A DNA stretch of 64,000 bases, from NCBI RefSeq assembly GCF_010729105.1, contig NZ_AP022573.1, positions 3,224,001 to 3,288,000 on the forward strand, written 5' to 3'. The position numbers were made by a program, and so were the translations under genes. This stretch comes from Mycobacterium saskatchewanense. Its GTDB lineage: Bacteria; Actinomycetota; Actinomycetes; Mycobacteriales; Mycobacteriaceae. The notes beneath the pieces are model-generated. The model was given only the letters and a program-made list of their open reading frames with translations, was not told the DNA's origin and did no database searches. Positions 7,939 to 17,139 of this stretch are shown here, one piece after another. Position 1 is the first letter of the stretch. Each line of letters starts with the position of its first letter.

Positions 7939-8879
7939 GCGGACGCTCCTTGGTTCGACTGGGCGGGTTGCTGGTGCAGCTGCCGGCCGGCCGCGGCCCC
8001 TTCCGGCGATCCCTCCGAGCGCATCACCTGGCCCGTCTCGAGGATCTGCTTGAAACGGCGAAGGTCGTCGTTGACCTGCTGATCCGGCGATTCGCCCAAC
8101 AGGGTGAGCGCCGCCTCACCCAGGGCGCCCCCGGGCAGGTGATACCCGATGGTCACCCGCACCTCGGTGCTCTTTCCGTCCGGCGTGGGGGCGAACTCGA
8201 CGCTGCCCCCGTTCTCGACCACCGAGCCGGGCAGCGATTGCCAGGCGATCCGCTTCCCGGGCTCGTTCTCCGTGGTCTGCGCGTCCCACTCCACCGACTG
8301 GCCGGCCGGCGCGTTGGCCACCCAGTGCGAACGGCCGTCACCGTCGACGGTCACCGACTTGAGGTGGTGCATGAACGCCGGCAGGTTCTGCAGGTCGCTG
8401 AAGAAGCCGTAGACCTCCTCTGGCGACTTCCGGACCGTGACGGCCGCGCGCACCATGCGGTGTGGCGATCCGCCGGCGTGTCGGCCGCCGCCCCCGGCCG
8501 GGCCCCCGCCGGCGGTCCGCAGCGCCGTGTAGAGGTCGAGCGCCCCGACCCCGGAGAGCGCCACGGCCGTGATCATGCCCCGGCGGCGCCGCCCGGGCCC
8601 GCGGGCGGCGACCCCGGCCAGCAGCAGCGCCGTATCCAGCACGTCGCCGGCCACCCTCGTCCACACCAGCCGGTCGGAGCCGGCCAACAGCGCCGCGCCG
8701 TGCCCGCATTCGCGCGCGCCGAGCGCGCGAATGACGCGCCGCGACCGGGCCGTCTCGTCGACCCCGGCGACCGCGGCAACCTTGCCTGGCGCTAGCAGCT
8801 CGCTGAGCCCCAGGCCGAAACTCGCCCCGGCGAGCGCTTTCACCAAAGTCCCGGTGATCTTGCCGGATTGATCACTCAT
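7935..8879 (-). CDS. Membrane-anchored SRPBCC (polyketide cyclase-like) protein (314 aa)
   Basis: The N-terminal half has short hydrophobic helices (about residues 10-30 and 85-125), then a glycine-rich linker. The C-terminal half is an SRPBCC domain with [27 protein letters not shown] and [12 protein letters not shown], a hydrophobic ligand-binding fold. The ATG at 8879 is chosen over an upstream start at 8906 because GAGGGGG lies at the right distance before it. Its product could bind a lipid or cofactor. It leads the operon with the alcohol dehydrogenase and DJ-1 protein; no sigma-F-like site was found upstream. Confidence 0.75.
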   Translation of the reverse strand: MSDQSGKITGTLVKALAGASFGLGLSELLAPGKVAAVAGVDETARSRRVIRALGARECGHGAALLAGSDRLVWTRVAGDVLDTALLLAGVAARGPGRRRRGMITAVALSGVGALDLYTALRTAGGGPAGGGGRHAGGSPHRMVRAAVTVRKSPEEVYGFFSDLQNLPAFMHHLKSVTVDGDGRSHWVANAPAGQSVEWDAQTTENEPGKRIAWQSLPGSVVENGGSVEFAPTPDGKSTEVRVTIGYHLPGGALGEAALTLLGESPDQQVNDDLRRFKQILETGQVMRSEGSPEGAAAGRQLHQQPAQSNQGASA

Positions 8880-9055
8880 CAACGACCCCCTCGCCTCGCC
8901 GGACACGACGAATGCGCGAATCCGCTGCGGCGCAATCGCCCAGCGGACCGCACACGGGTCCGGCCATCAGTCTTGTCCCGTGCGCCGGCCACCGCGGCGG
9001 CGTGAAGCGCACGGTTTCGTGCGAATACCCGGGGGGTGTTCACCCAAACCAGCAA

Positions 9056-10042
9056 TCAGATCGAGGCGTCGCGCAGCGCCTCGAGCAACGGCTCGGCCGC
9101 CTCGGACAGGAAGCGTTCCTGTGTCTCGCCGCCGATCTGAACCAGCGCCACATCGGTGAAGCCGGCGTCCCAGTACGGCTTGACCGCCTCGACGATCGCG
9201 TCCAGGTCGGGACCGCAGGGGATGGATTCGGCGACGTCCTCGGGCCGGACGAACTGCGTGGCCCCGGCGAAGCCGGCCGGCGTCGGCAGGTCGGCGTTCA
9301 CCTTCCAGCCCCCGGCGAACCAGCGGAACTGGTCGTGCGCGCGCTTGATGGCCGTGTCGCGGTCGGGGTCCCAGGACACCGGTATCTGGCCGACCACGCG
9401 GCCGGCCTGGGTCCCGTTGGCGGCCTGCCGCGCGGCGTGCCACGCGTCGATGAGTTCCTTGTCGGGTTCCACCGCGACGAAGTGGTCGGCGAGCTTGACG
9501 AATTTGTCAACCGCCCGCTTGCCGCCGATCGCCACCGCGATCTCGACCGGGACATCGGGGGTGTCCCACAGGCGCGCGGAGTCCACCTGGAAATAGTCGC
9601 CCCGCCAGTCCACCAGTTCGCCGCCGAACAATTCGCGGATGATCTTGATGGCCTCGCGCAGCATGTCGTGGCGGCGTTCCACAGTCGGCCAGCCCTTGCC
9701 GACGACGTGCTCGTTGAGGTTTTCGCCGCTGCCGAGACCCAGGGTGAACCGGCCGTCGGAAAGGATCTGCAACGTGGCGGCCTGCTGCGCGACGATCGCG
9801 GGGTGGTACCGCATCGTCGGGCAGGTCACGTAGGTGTAGAGCTCGACCCGTTCGGTGGCGTGGGCAACCGCGCCCAGCACCGTCCAGGCGTTGGGAGCGT
9901 GCCCCTGCGACATCAGCCACGGCGTGAAGTGGTCGCTGCAGACTTCGAAGTCGAAACCGCGTTCTTCGGCCGAAATAGCGTAGCGGACAAGATCTTTGGG
10001 TCCACTCTGCTCGGTCATCAGAGTGTAGCCGAAATTCGTCAT
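9056..10042 (-). CDS. F420-dependent LLM-class oxidoreductase (328 aa)
   Basis: A TIM-barrel luciferase-like enzyme of the F420-dependent glucose-6-phosphate-dehydrogenase-like branch. Diagnostic segments are CSDHFTPW (about residues 35-42), RVELYTYVTCPTMRYHPAIVA and LGLGSGENLNEHVVG (about 101-115). Such enzymes use or reduce the deazaflavin F420. Without the glucose-6-phosphate residues checked against a structure, the substrate stays open. The ATG follows a sigma-F-like -10 box by only 9 bases and has no ribosome-binding site, which fits a leaderless mRNA. Confidence 0.85.
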   Translation of the reverse strand: MTNFGYTLMTEQSGPKDLVRYAISAEERGFDFEVCSDHFTPWLMSQGHAPNAWTVLGAVAHATERVELYTYVTCPTMRYHPAIVAQQAATLQILSDGRFTLGLGSGENLNEHVVGKGWPTVERRHDMLREAIKIIRELFGGELVDWRGDYFQVDSARLWDTPDVPVEIAVAIGGKRAVDKFVKLADHFVAVEPDKELIDAWHAARQAANGTQAGRVVGQIPVSWDPDRDTAIKRAHDQFRWFAGGWKVNADLPTPAGFAGATQFVRPEDVAESIPCGPDLDAIVEAVKPYWDAGFTDVALVQIGGETQERFLSEAAEPLLEALRDASI

Positions 10043-10051
10043 AGCAAGCTA

Positions 10052-10077
10052 TTACCCGCTTGGCTTGCGGGCGTAAC
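10052..10077 (-). promoter_or_regulatory. Weaker sigma-F-like promoter for the F420 oxidoreductase
   Basis: On the minus strand GTTA (10077-10074), an exact 16-base spacer, and GGGTAA (10057-10052). Each box differs by one base from GTTT and GGGTAT. Its position just before a leader-free ATG supports it. Confidence 0.42.
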
Positions 10078-10148
10078 GCCGGGGCGGAATAGCGCCCGAT
10101 TCTCCGTCGCCGCGTTACGGGAGGCCGGCGGTGCGGGCCCGCCGCGCG

Positions 10149-11234
10149 TCAACCGGCGGTGGTGATCGAGTCGCCGGCGGTTCCGGCCGCGCGGCGCTCC
10201 GCCAGCCTCCGTTTCTGCGGCTCGATCGTGTAGCGGGGGTCGCGCGCCGACTCCAGTCCCGCCTCGAAGAAACCGAACCTGAGCAGCGCGGACGCCGTCA
10301 GCAGCGCCAGCCCGGATACGACCGCGACGCCGCGGTGCCGCCCGCCGACCAGGGCTCCCAGACCCCCCGCGGCGGCCAGCCGCTCGCTCCAGGCCAGCAG
10401 CCGGCCGGGCGTGCCGTGATGCAGCGGTTCGCGGGTGACCGGGTCCATCCGGTACTCCGTGAACCTGGCGGAGATCAGGTCGCTGACCGCACCGATGACG
10501 GCCAGCCGGCGGGCGGGCCCCGCCTCGGCGACCGGGGTGGTGATCATCGCCAGTCCCGACGCGGCCAGGCTCGCCGAGCTGACGAACACGAACGGCAGGT
10601 CCCGGTACGCGGCGTTCCAGGTCGGGTTCGCGGTGTCGGTGAGCAGCACGGCGGTGTAGACGGCCAGCGGCGGCGCGAAGACGGCCGCCTCGAGTCCGGC
10701 CGGTCCCTCCACGGCGCGCAGCACGGGTCGCAAGGGGCCCAAGGGGATTCGCTCTCCGGTCATCCGGTCGACCTCTGAGATCGCGGCGATCCCGATTCCG
10801 GCGCTGAAGAAGCTCAGGATCCACGAGCCGATGCTCATCGGCGAGGTCAGCTTGACCGTTCGCAGCATGTTGACGAACCGCTCTGGCCGGCCGAGGTCCT
10901 TGACCAGCGCGACCGCGCCCAGCATCACCGCGACCAACGCCGACAGCCGCGCGTTGCGGCGCAACGTATTTCGCCCGGTGAGCTGCGCTCCGGCGGCCAG
11001 CAGACCGGACCCGCCGGCCACGCCGCCCAGGAACAGGTACGCGGCCACCTCGTGTCCCCAGGGCGGGGGTTTCACCACCGGACGCCCGTAGTACGAGGAG
11101 AATTCGACCTCCGGGACCATGGGCATTTCGCGCGAGCCGTCGCCCCCGCCCCGCCGTCCGCCGCGCTTGCCCTTGCGGCGCCTGCCTCCTGGAGGCTCCG
11201 GCGGACGCAGGCTGTCGTATTCGGAGGTACTCAT
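10149..11234 (-). CDS. nrfD: NrfD-type membrane anchor subunit of formate dehydrogenase (361 aa)
   Basis: The first 55 residues are basic and rich in Gly, Arg and Pro. They are followed by about eight hydrophobic segments with NrfD/PsrC hallmarks such as VAAYLFLGGVAGGSGLLAAG and a DLGRPERFVNMLR loop. NrfD proteins pass electrons from a 4Fe-4S partner to menaquinone in the membrane. The ATG at 11234 starts 7 bases after the FdhB stop, completing an fdhA-fdhB-nrfD operon. The upstream part of the open frame, back to 11585, is only a shadow of fdhB. Confidence 0.85.
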   Translation of the reverse strand: MSTSEYDSLRPPEPPGGRRRKGKRGGRRGGGDGSREMPMVPEVEFSSYYGRPVVKPPPWGHEVAAYLFLGGVAGGSGLLAAGAQLTGRNTLRRNARLSALVAVMLGAVALVKDLGRPERFVNMLRTVKLTSPMSIGSWILSFFSAGIGIAAISEVDRMTGERIPLGPLRPVLRAVEGPAGLEAAVFAPPLAVYTAVLLTDTANPTWNAAYRDLPFVFVSSASLAASGLAMITTPVAEAGPARRLAVIGAVSDLISARFTEYRMDPVTREPLHHGTPGRLLAWSERLAAAGGLGALVGGRHRGVAVVSGLALLTASALLRFGFFEAGLESARDPRYTIEPQKRRLAERRAAGTAGDSITTAG

Positions 11235-11241
11235 CCGAGCC

Positions 11242-12213
11242 TCACCGGCCTTTCCAGAAGGCCAGCACCGCGGCGGCAGCCATCCCCGCCGCGGCCATGC
11301 TCGCCCGTTTGAACATCTGGGGCAGGTCGGCCGTGCACACCCGCGGATCCGGCGGCAGCCCGTAGACCTCCGGCTCGTCGAGCAGCAAGAAGATCGACCC
11401 GGTACCGCCCACCCCGTCGTGCTCGTTGGCGCCGTAGAGGCGGGCCTCGGTACGCCCCTCGGCGTGCAGCGCCGCGACCCGTTCCCGCGCCGTGACAACC
11501 AGGTCGTCGTGGTCGCCGAATTTGATCGACGTGGTGGGGCAGGTCTTGGCGCAGGCCGGGATCTGGTCCTCGACGAGGCGGTCATAACAGAGGGTGCACT
11601 TCTGGGCGACCCCGGTGACGAACTTCTCGGCGGGACGGCCCGGCCGTTCGGCCGGCGTCGCGTACGTGCCGTCGCTGCGGCGCTCGACCACGCCGAACGG
11701 GCAGCCGGCCACGCAGGTGCCGCACCCGTTGCACACGTCGGCCTGCACGACGACCGTGCCGAACTCGGTGCGGAACAGCGCGCCCGTCGGGCAGACGTCG
11801 AGGCAGCCGGCGTGGGTGCAGTGCTTGCACACGTCCGACGACATCAGCCAGCGGAATTCGGGCGTGTCCGGCGGCGTGAGGTCCGGCTTCTCGTCGGCCT
11901 TCCGAACGGCGGGCATCCCCAAACCCACCAGGGCGCGCCCGGATTCGCGCGCCTCCTCGATGCGGTCGCGACCCTGTTCGATGAACGCGACGTGGCGCCA
12001 TGTGCTGGCACCCAGTGCGCCGGTGTTGTCGTAGGACGACCCCAGTAGTTCCAGGTTGCCGTCGCGCGGGTTGCGGTTCCACTCCTTGCACGCGACCTCG
12101 CAGGCCTTGCAGCCGATGCAGATCGAGGTGTCGGTGAAAAACCCCTTGCGCGGCTTGGGTTCCGCCCAGCCGGCGTCGACGGTCGGGTCAGTCGGTCCGC
12201 TCAGTTGTCCCAT
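11242..12213 (-). CDS. fdhB: Formate dehydrogenase iron-sulfur subunit (323 aa)
   Basis: Four cysteine clusters for [4Fe-4S] centres are visible: CIGCKACEVACKEW (Cys32-42), CKHCTHAGCLDVCP, CNGCGTCVAGCPFG, and CTLCYDRLVEDQIPACAKTC. This is the HybA/FdnH/NrfC layout that wires a molybdopterin subunit to a membrane subunit. A C-terminal Ala-rich hydrophobic segment ending at residue 323 may anchor it. The ATG overlaps the end of fdhA by 26 bases and the gene ends 7 bases before nrfD. Confidence 0.9.
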   Translation of the reverse strand: MGQLSGPTDPTVDAGWAEPKPRKGFFTDTSICIGCKACEVACKEWNRNPRDGNLELLGSSYDNTGALGASTWRHVAFIEQGRDRIEEARESGRALVGLGMPAVRKADEKPDLTPPDTPEFRWLMSSDVCKHCTHAGCLDVCPTGALFRTEFGTVVVQADVCNGCGTCVAGCPFGVVERRSDGTYATPAERPGRPAEKFVTGVAQKCTLCYDRLVEDQIPACAKTCPTTSIKFGDHDDLVVTARERVAALHAEGRTEARLYGANEHDGVGGTGSIFLLLDEPEVYGLPPDPRVCTADLPQMFKRASMAAAGMAAAAVLAFWKGR

Positions 12214-15200
12214 CGGCTCCTCCTTCCCGCGCGGCGTCGCTCACCAAAACATTGCCGGTCTCGACCGTGGCGCCCGACCGGGACTGGTACTCGGCGATCA
12301 GCCGGAGCAGTTCCTCGCCCTGTGGCCGGCGGCCCGGGCGGATGTCGCAGGACCCCGCTTTGGATTCCTGGATCTGCACGTTGGGGTCCAGCGTCACGCC
12401 GAGCAGATCGTTGGCCGCGTCCCCGCTGACCACAGCGTCGCTCCCGACGCCCCAGTGGTAGGGCAGGCCGATCTGGTGGACCGTGTGGCCTCCGACGACG
12501 AGCGGGCTCATCCGCTCGGTGACCAGCACCCGCGCCTCGATGGCGGCGCGCGGCGAGACGATCGTCGCCCAACCGTAGGGTTCGAGGCCGCGCTCGGCGG
12601 CCAACTCCGGGGACACCTCGCAAAACATCTCCGGTTGTAGCTCCGACAGGTAGGGTAGCCACCGGCTCATGCCGCCGGCGGTGTGATGCTCGGTGAGCCG
12701 ATACGTCGTGAAGACATAGGGATAGACGTCGGCCCCGGGCTCACCGGCGCTGGGCGCGCTCAGATTGTCCTTGCGCGGGAACGTGATTCGCGCGGGGTTG
12801 CGCTGCTGGGGGTACAGCGGGTTCGCGACCGGCGACTCTTGCGGCTCGTAATGGGTGGGCAGCGGCCCGTCGACCACGCCCTGCGGCGCGAACAACCAGC
12901 CCTTGCCGTCGGCCTGCATGATGAACGGGTCGTCCCCCGCGAGCGCGTCGGGACCCCCGACGTCCGGATCGGGCCGGCTGCCCGGCGCCCGGTCGGCGAC
13001 GAAGTCGGGCACGTCGTAGCCGACCCAGCGTTGCTGATCGGCGTCCCACCAGACGTGCTTCTTGCGCTCGCTCCACGGCTTGCCCTCGGGGTCGGCGGAG
13101 GCGCGGTTGTAGAGGATGCGGCGGTCGGCGGGCCACGCCCAGCCCCACTCCTGTTGGCTCGGCGACGGGCCGCCCTGCGGCACCCGCCGGGCCGCCTGGT
13201 TGACGGCGCCCGCGTAGACCCCGGTGTAGATCCAGCATCCGCCGGCCGTCGATCCGTCGGCACGCATCTCGGTGTAGGACGACAACGGCGTGCCGGCATG
13301 GGCGCCGGTGACGTGATACCCGTTGACCTCGGCCAGCACCGCCTCGCCGTGCGGATCGCCGTCCTCGTCGGTCGGGTAATCCCACGTGAGGTCCAGCAAC
13401 GGGCGGTCGCGCTCGTCGGTGGAGCCGGCCAGCCGCTCCCTGATCCGCTTGCCCAGCTCGTAGAAGAACGCCAGTTCGCTCTGGCACTGCCCCGGCGGAT
13501 CGACGGCCTTGTGGCGCCACTGCACCAGCCGCTGCGTCTGGGTGAACGACCCCGCCTTCTCCACGTGCGAGGCGGCCGGCAGGAAGAAGACCTCGGTCTC
13601 GATATCCTCGGTCTTCAGCTCGCCCGACGCGATCTCCGGCCCGTCCTTCCACCAGGTGGCGGACTCGATGAGGTTGAGGTCGCGGACCACCAGCCACTTG
13701 AGGTGGGACATGCCGAGTCGCTGCATCCGGCCGTGCGCCGACCCGACCGCGGGGTTCTGGCCCAGCAGGAAGTAGCCCTCCACCTCGTCGGCCAGCATCG
13801 CCGTGACGGTCTGGTAGGTGCCGTGCGGGCCGGAGAGCCGGGGCAGGTAGCCGTAGGCCCAGTCGTTGTCCTCGGTGGCCGCGTCGCCCCACCACGCCTT
13901 GAGCAGGCTGACCATGTAGGTGTCGGCGTTGGCCCAGTAGCCCTTCTGCTTCTTGGAGCCGACGGCGTCGAGGTAGTCGGCGAGCGTGTCGTGGACGCCG
14001 GCCTTGGGCATCGCCAGATACCCGGGCAGCAGGTTGAACAGCGTCGGGATGTCGGTGGAGCCCTGAATGGTGGCGTGGCCGCGCAGGGCCATGATGCCGC
14101 TGCCCGGCCGGCCCACGTTTCCCAGCAGCAGCTGCAAAATGGTTGCGGTGCGGATGAATTGGGCCCCGAGGGTGTGCTGCGTCCAACCGACGGCGTACGC
14201 GAAGCAGGTGGTGCGCTCGCGCCCGGAGTTCTCGACGATCGAGCGGGCGAGGTAGTCGAAATCCGCGCGGCTGATGCCGCAGACGTCGGTCACCATCTCG
14301 GGCGTGTAGCGGGCGTAGTGGCGCTTGAGGATCCGGAACACGGTCCTCGGGTGCTGCAGGGTCTCGTCGCGCTTCACCCGGGCGTGCGCGAGCGGCGGGC
14401 CGCCGCTGCCCTGCTCGTGGCCGGCCGCGCTCTGCGCCGCCGTCGCGCCGTGCGTGTGGCCGCCACCGGGCGACTCGATCTGGCCGTTCTCCTCCTGTTC
14501 GTACGCCCACGTCGACGTGTCGTACTGCCCGGTCTCGGGGTCGTAGCCGGAGAACAGCCCACCGAGATCCTCGGCGTCCCGGTATTTGTCGTTGATCAGC
14601 GTGGCGGCGTTGGTGTACGCGACGACGTATTCCTTGAACCACAGGTCATTGGTGAGGATGTGGTTGATCAACGCGCCCAGCAGCACCACGTCCGAGCCGG
14701 CCCGGATGGGGATGTGCCGGTCCGACACCGCCGAGGTGCGGGTGAACCGCGGGTCGACGTGGATGATCCGCGCGCCGCGCGCCCGCGCTTCCTCGACCCA
14801 CTGGAAGCCGACCGGGTGGCACTCGGCCATGTTGGAGCCCTGAATGACGATGCAGTCGGCGTTGGCCATGTCTTGCAGGGTTTGGGTGGCGCCGCCGCGC
14901 CCGAAGGAGGCTCCCAGACCGGGAACCGTGGCGGAGTGTCAAATGCGAGCTTGGTTCTCGATCTGGATCGCGCCCGCGGCGGTGAAGAGCTTTTTGATGA
15001 GGTAGTTCTCTTCATTGTCCAGGGTTGCGCCGCCGAGGGCCGCGATCCCCATGGTGCGGCGCAGGGGGTGGCCCTTCTTGTCGATGTCCTGCCAGGTGTG
15101 GCGGCGGGATTCCACGAAGCGATCGGCGATCATGTCGATCGCGGTGTCGAGCTCGAGGCGCTGCCATTCCGTCGAGCGCGGCGCTCGGTACAGCACGTGC

Positions 15201-15520
15201 ACCTGCCGGCCGGGGGAGTTGACCAGCTGCTCACTCGCAGAACCTTTGGGGCACAAGCGTCCCCGCGAGATGGGCGAGCCGGGGTCACCCTCGATCTGGA
15301 CGACCTTCTCGTCCTTCACGTAGACCAACTGGCCGCAGCCCACCGCGCAGTAGGGACACACGCTCTGCACTACCCGGTCTGCCGTCGTCGTGCGCGGCTC
15401 CACGGCGCGCGTGTGCTGGGACGTGACGGCCGACCCGCGGCCGAATTTATCTCCCGAACGCAGCTGGCGCAGCACGGGCCATTCCAGGAAAAGCTTGCGC
15501 GGGTCTTTTATCGGGGCCAT
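12188..15520 (-). CDS. fdhA: Selenocysteine-containing formate dehydrogenase catalytic subunit (1110 aa)
   Basis: The frame runs from the ATG at 15520 to 12188 and is interrupted once, by TGA at 14941-14939 (codon 194). The frame is identical on both sides. The surrounding protein reads QARI-U-HSATVPGLG, the exact site where FDH catalytic subunits carry selenocysteine bound to molybdenum. The N-terminal CPYCAVGCG and GRLCPKG (Cys55, 58, 62, 90) bind a [4Fe-4S] cluster. The remainder is the molybdopterin-guanine-dinucleotide domain and C-terminal cap. Reaction: formate to CO2 with electrons to FdhB. It has no twin-arginine signal, so a cytoplasmic face is likely. Function requires the sel genes at 39-43 kb. 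Confidence 0.93.
14895..14938 (-). promoter_or_regulatory. bSECIS-like hairpin directing selenocysteine insertion
   Basis: Directly after the UGA, the RNA folds with apical stem GGUUCCC / GGGAGCC and loop GGUCU (apical hairpin 14927-14909 on the minus strand). The GGUCU loop begins 18 bases after the UGA, the same distance and nearly the same loop as in E. coli fdhF, where SelB binds AGGUCU. The stem has six Watson-Crick pairs and one G-U pair. Confidence 0.82.
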
Positions 15521-15540
15521 ACCCCCACCCTAGTGGGTAT
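15519..15540. promoter_or_regulatory. Inverted repeat over the fdhA start codon
   Basis: ATACCC at 15519-15524 and GGGTAT at 15535-15540 form a perfect 6-bp inverted repeat with a 10-base spacer. It covers the first base pairs of fdhA and its -10 region (TAGGGT, 6 bases before the ATG, suggesting a leaderless mRNA). It resembles the TACCC/GGGTA half-sites of CsoR/RicR-type metal regulators, but the spacing is not the classical one. Confidence 0.4.
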
Positions 15541-15798
15541 GACGAGGCTGGGCCCTGGCGTGCGTCCTAACTCTCAGTTTTGCTGCGCCAACGGAAGCCG
15601 ACGGCGTCCGGGCGGGCTCCGACGCAGCCCGTGACTGCCGCGAAGTTCATGCGCGGTGCGGGAATTGAACCGGCTGCCCCTGTCCACGGCCCCGCTGCCG
15701 ACTCGGCCGTCTCGGACAGTCGGCGGGCTGGATCGCGCAGTTCGCGACCAGCGCAGAAGGGTAAGCGGGGATCCGGCGTCGTCCAGGTTCTCAGCGCC
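15541..15798. other. Intergenic stretch without a gene
   Basis: No frame here has coding character. It holds the upstream region of fdhA and the downstream region of the PPE gene. On the minus strand a tRNA T-arm-like segment (GGTTCAATTCCCG, around 15658-15670) is present, but no full tRNA can be folded around it. Confidence 0.5.
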
Positions 15799-17139
15799 TC
15801 ACCTTTGCAGAGCTTCATTGATGAGCATGGCTGCTGAACGTGTGAGCACATCACGTTCCTTGGCGACCTCGGCGATCGCCTTGCGCAGCTTTTCGTGTTC
15901 ACTCATCGGCTTCCCGTCCGTGGGGAACTCGTCGAAGTTCGCCCAGCGGACCTTCGTCTCGCCGTGGCCGCCGCCCGCGCCGGGCTGCTGCCCACCTGCT
16001 TTGGCCTGGGACCGGGATCGGGTCTCGCCATTTCGTGGCGCATTGACCACACTGCCGATCGGACCAATTCCGGGCATGCCGCCGAAGCCACCGCCCGGTA
16101 GGGACACCACCTGCGGTAGCGCGTCGAGACCAGCCATCGGCAAACCTCTTGCGACAAGCCGGATCTCGGGCGCCGCGCTGGCCCAGGACTGCGGTACCGA
16201 GAGGCCGCCGACTGTGCCCGCCCGACCTATGGCGGCCGAGGCGTCGCCACTATGAGAGCCCGCCAGGCTCGCCGCGGCGGCCGCCGCGTCAGCGGGCGCC
16301 GCGGCGGCGACCGTGGCTTGCGCTGCCGCGACGCCGGGGATCATTCCCGCGCTGGTCATGGGGACGATATCGAACAGGACACCGCACGCGTTGAACAGGA
16401 CTCCGTCCGATAACGACGCGTACGGAGCCAAAGCCCCGGCACTCGTCAGGCTTTCGTAACCGGTGATCCACGGGTTGTTCAGAAGGTCTGTCAGCCAGCT
16501 CAGCGGCCCGTTACCCGATCCCAGGGTCTGCACAATCTGCGATGCGGTGGAACCCGCCGCCGGAGTGGCAGCAGCGGCCTGGGTGCTCGACCCGGATCCG
16601 TTGGTGGTCTGCGGTGCAGCGCTGAATGGCGTGGATTGAATCGATTGGACCGTTCCCGCCGACGCGACGGTGTAGCCGTACATCGCCGCGGCGTCCTGGG
16701 CCCACATCTCGGCGTAGTGCGCTTCGGTCGCCATGATCGCCGGGGTGTTTTGGCCGAGGATGTTCGTGGCGACCAACGTCGCGAGGAGCAACCTGTTCTG
16801 CGCGACCACCGCGGGCGGCACGGTCGCGGCAAACGCGGCCTCGTAGGCGGCCACGGCGGAGCGGGCCTGGTTTGCCGTCTGCTCAGCCTGCGCTGCGGTG
16901 GTGTCCATCCACGCCGCGTACGGAGCCGCCGCAGCGGCCATCGACAGCGACGACGGACCAACCCAGGGTCCGTTGGTCAGCTCCAAAACCACCGCCTGAT
17001 ACGAGTTCGCCGCCGAACTCATCTCCGCTGCGATACCGTCCCAGGCCGCCGCGGCCGCCATCAGCGGACCCGCACCTGCTCCTGCATACATCCGGCCCGA
17101 GTTGACCTCCGGCGGCAACGCTGTGAAATCTATGCTCAT
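15799..17139 (-). CDS. PPE family protein, SVP subgroup (446 aa)
   Basis: Begins [18 protein letters not shown], the PPE signature, with the WxG-type element NGPWVGPSS near residue 57. This is followed by the roughly 180-residue helical PPE domain that pairs with a PE protein for ESX export. The motif [15 protein letters not shown] (about residue 313) assigns it to the PPE-SVP subgroup. A charged C-terminal tail ([19 protein letters not shown]) is probably helical. The ATG overlaps the stop of the neighbouring PPE gene by 4 bases. SVP PPE proteins usually leave through ESX-5; the function after export is unknown. Confidence 0.92.
   Translation of the reverse strand: MSIDFTALPPEVNSGRMYAGAGAGPLMAAAAAWDGIAAEMSSAANSYQAVVLELTNGPWVGPSSLSMAAAAAPYAAWMDTTAAQAEQTANQARSAVAAYEAAFAATVPPAVVAQNRLLLATLVATNILGQNTPAIMATEAHYAEMWAQDAAAMYGYTVASAGTVQSIQSTPFSAAPQTTNGSGSSTQAAAATPAAGSTASQIVQTLGSGNGPLSWLTDLLNNPWITGYESLTSAGALAPYASLSDGVLFNACGVLFDIVPMTSAGMIPGVAAAQATVAAAAPADAAAAAASLAGSHSGDASAAIGRAGTVGGLSVPQSWASAAPEIRLVARGLPMAGLDALPQVVSLPGGGFGGMPGIGPIGSVVNAPRNGETRSRSQAKAGGQQPGAGGGHGETKVRWANFDEFPTDGKPMSEHEKLRKAIAEVAKERDVLTRSAAMLINEALQR

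Noticed and set aside
14939..14941. TGA in fdhA as a frameshift or nonsense mutation
   Set aside because: The frame is unchanged across it, the context is the catalytic Sec site, a SECIS-like hairpin follows, and the sel genes are present.
12683..15634. A 983-codon open frame on the plus strand, antisense to fdhA
   Set aside because: It is a shadow produced by high GC and the codon bias of fdhA. Its protein is Arg/His/Gly-rich without any domain, while the minus strand encodes a clear formate dehydrogenase.
15651..15738. Possible tRNA gene on the minus strand (T-arm-like GGTTCAATTCCCG)
   Set aside because: The T stem has a mismatch, the acceptor ends do not pair beyond 5 bases, there is no anticodon arm and no NCCA end. 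At best it is a relic.
15567..15902. A 111-codon minus-strand frame between fdhA and the PPE gene
   Set aside because: It overlaps the PPE gene end, has biased composition and no domain or ribosome-binding site.
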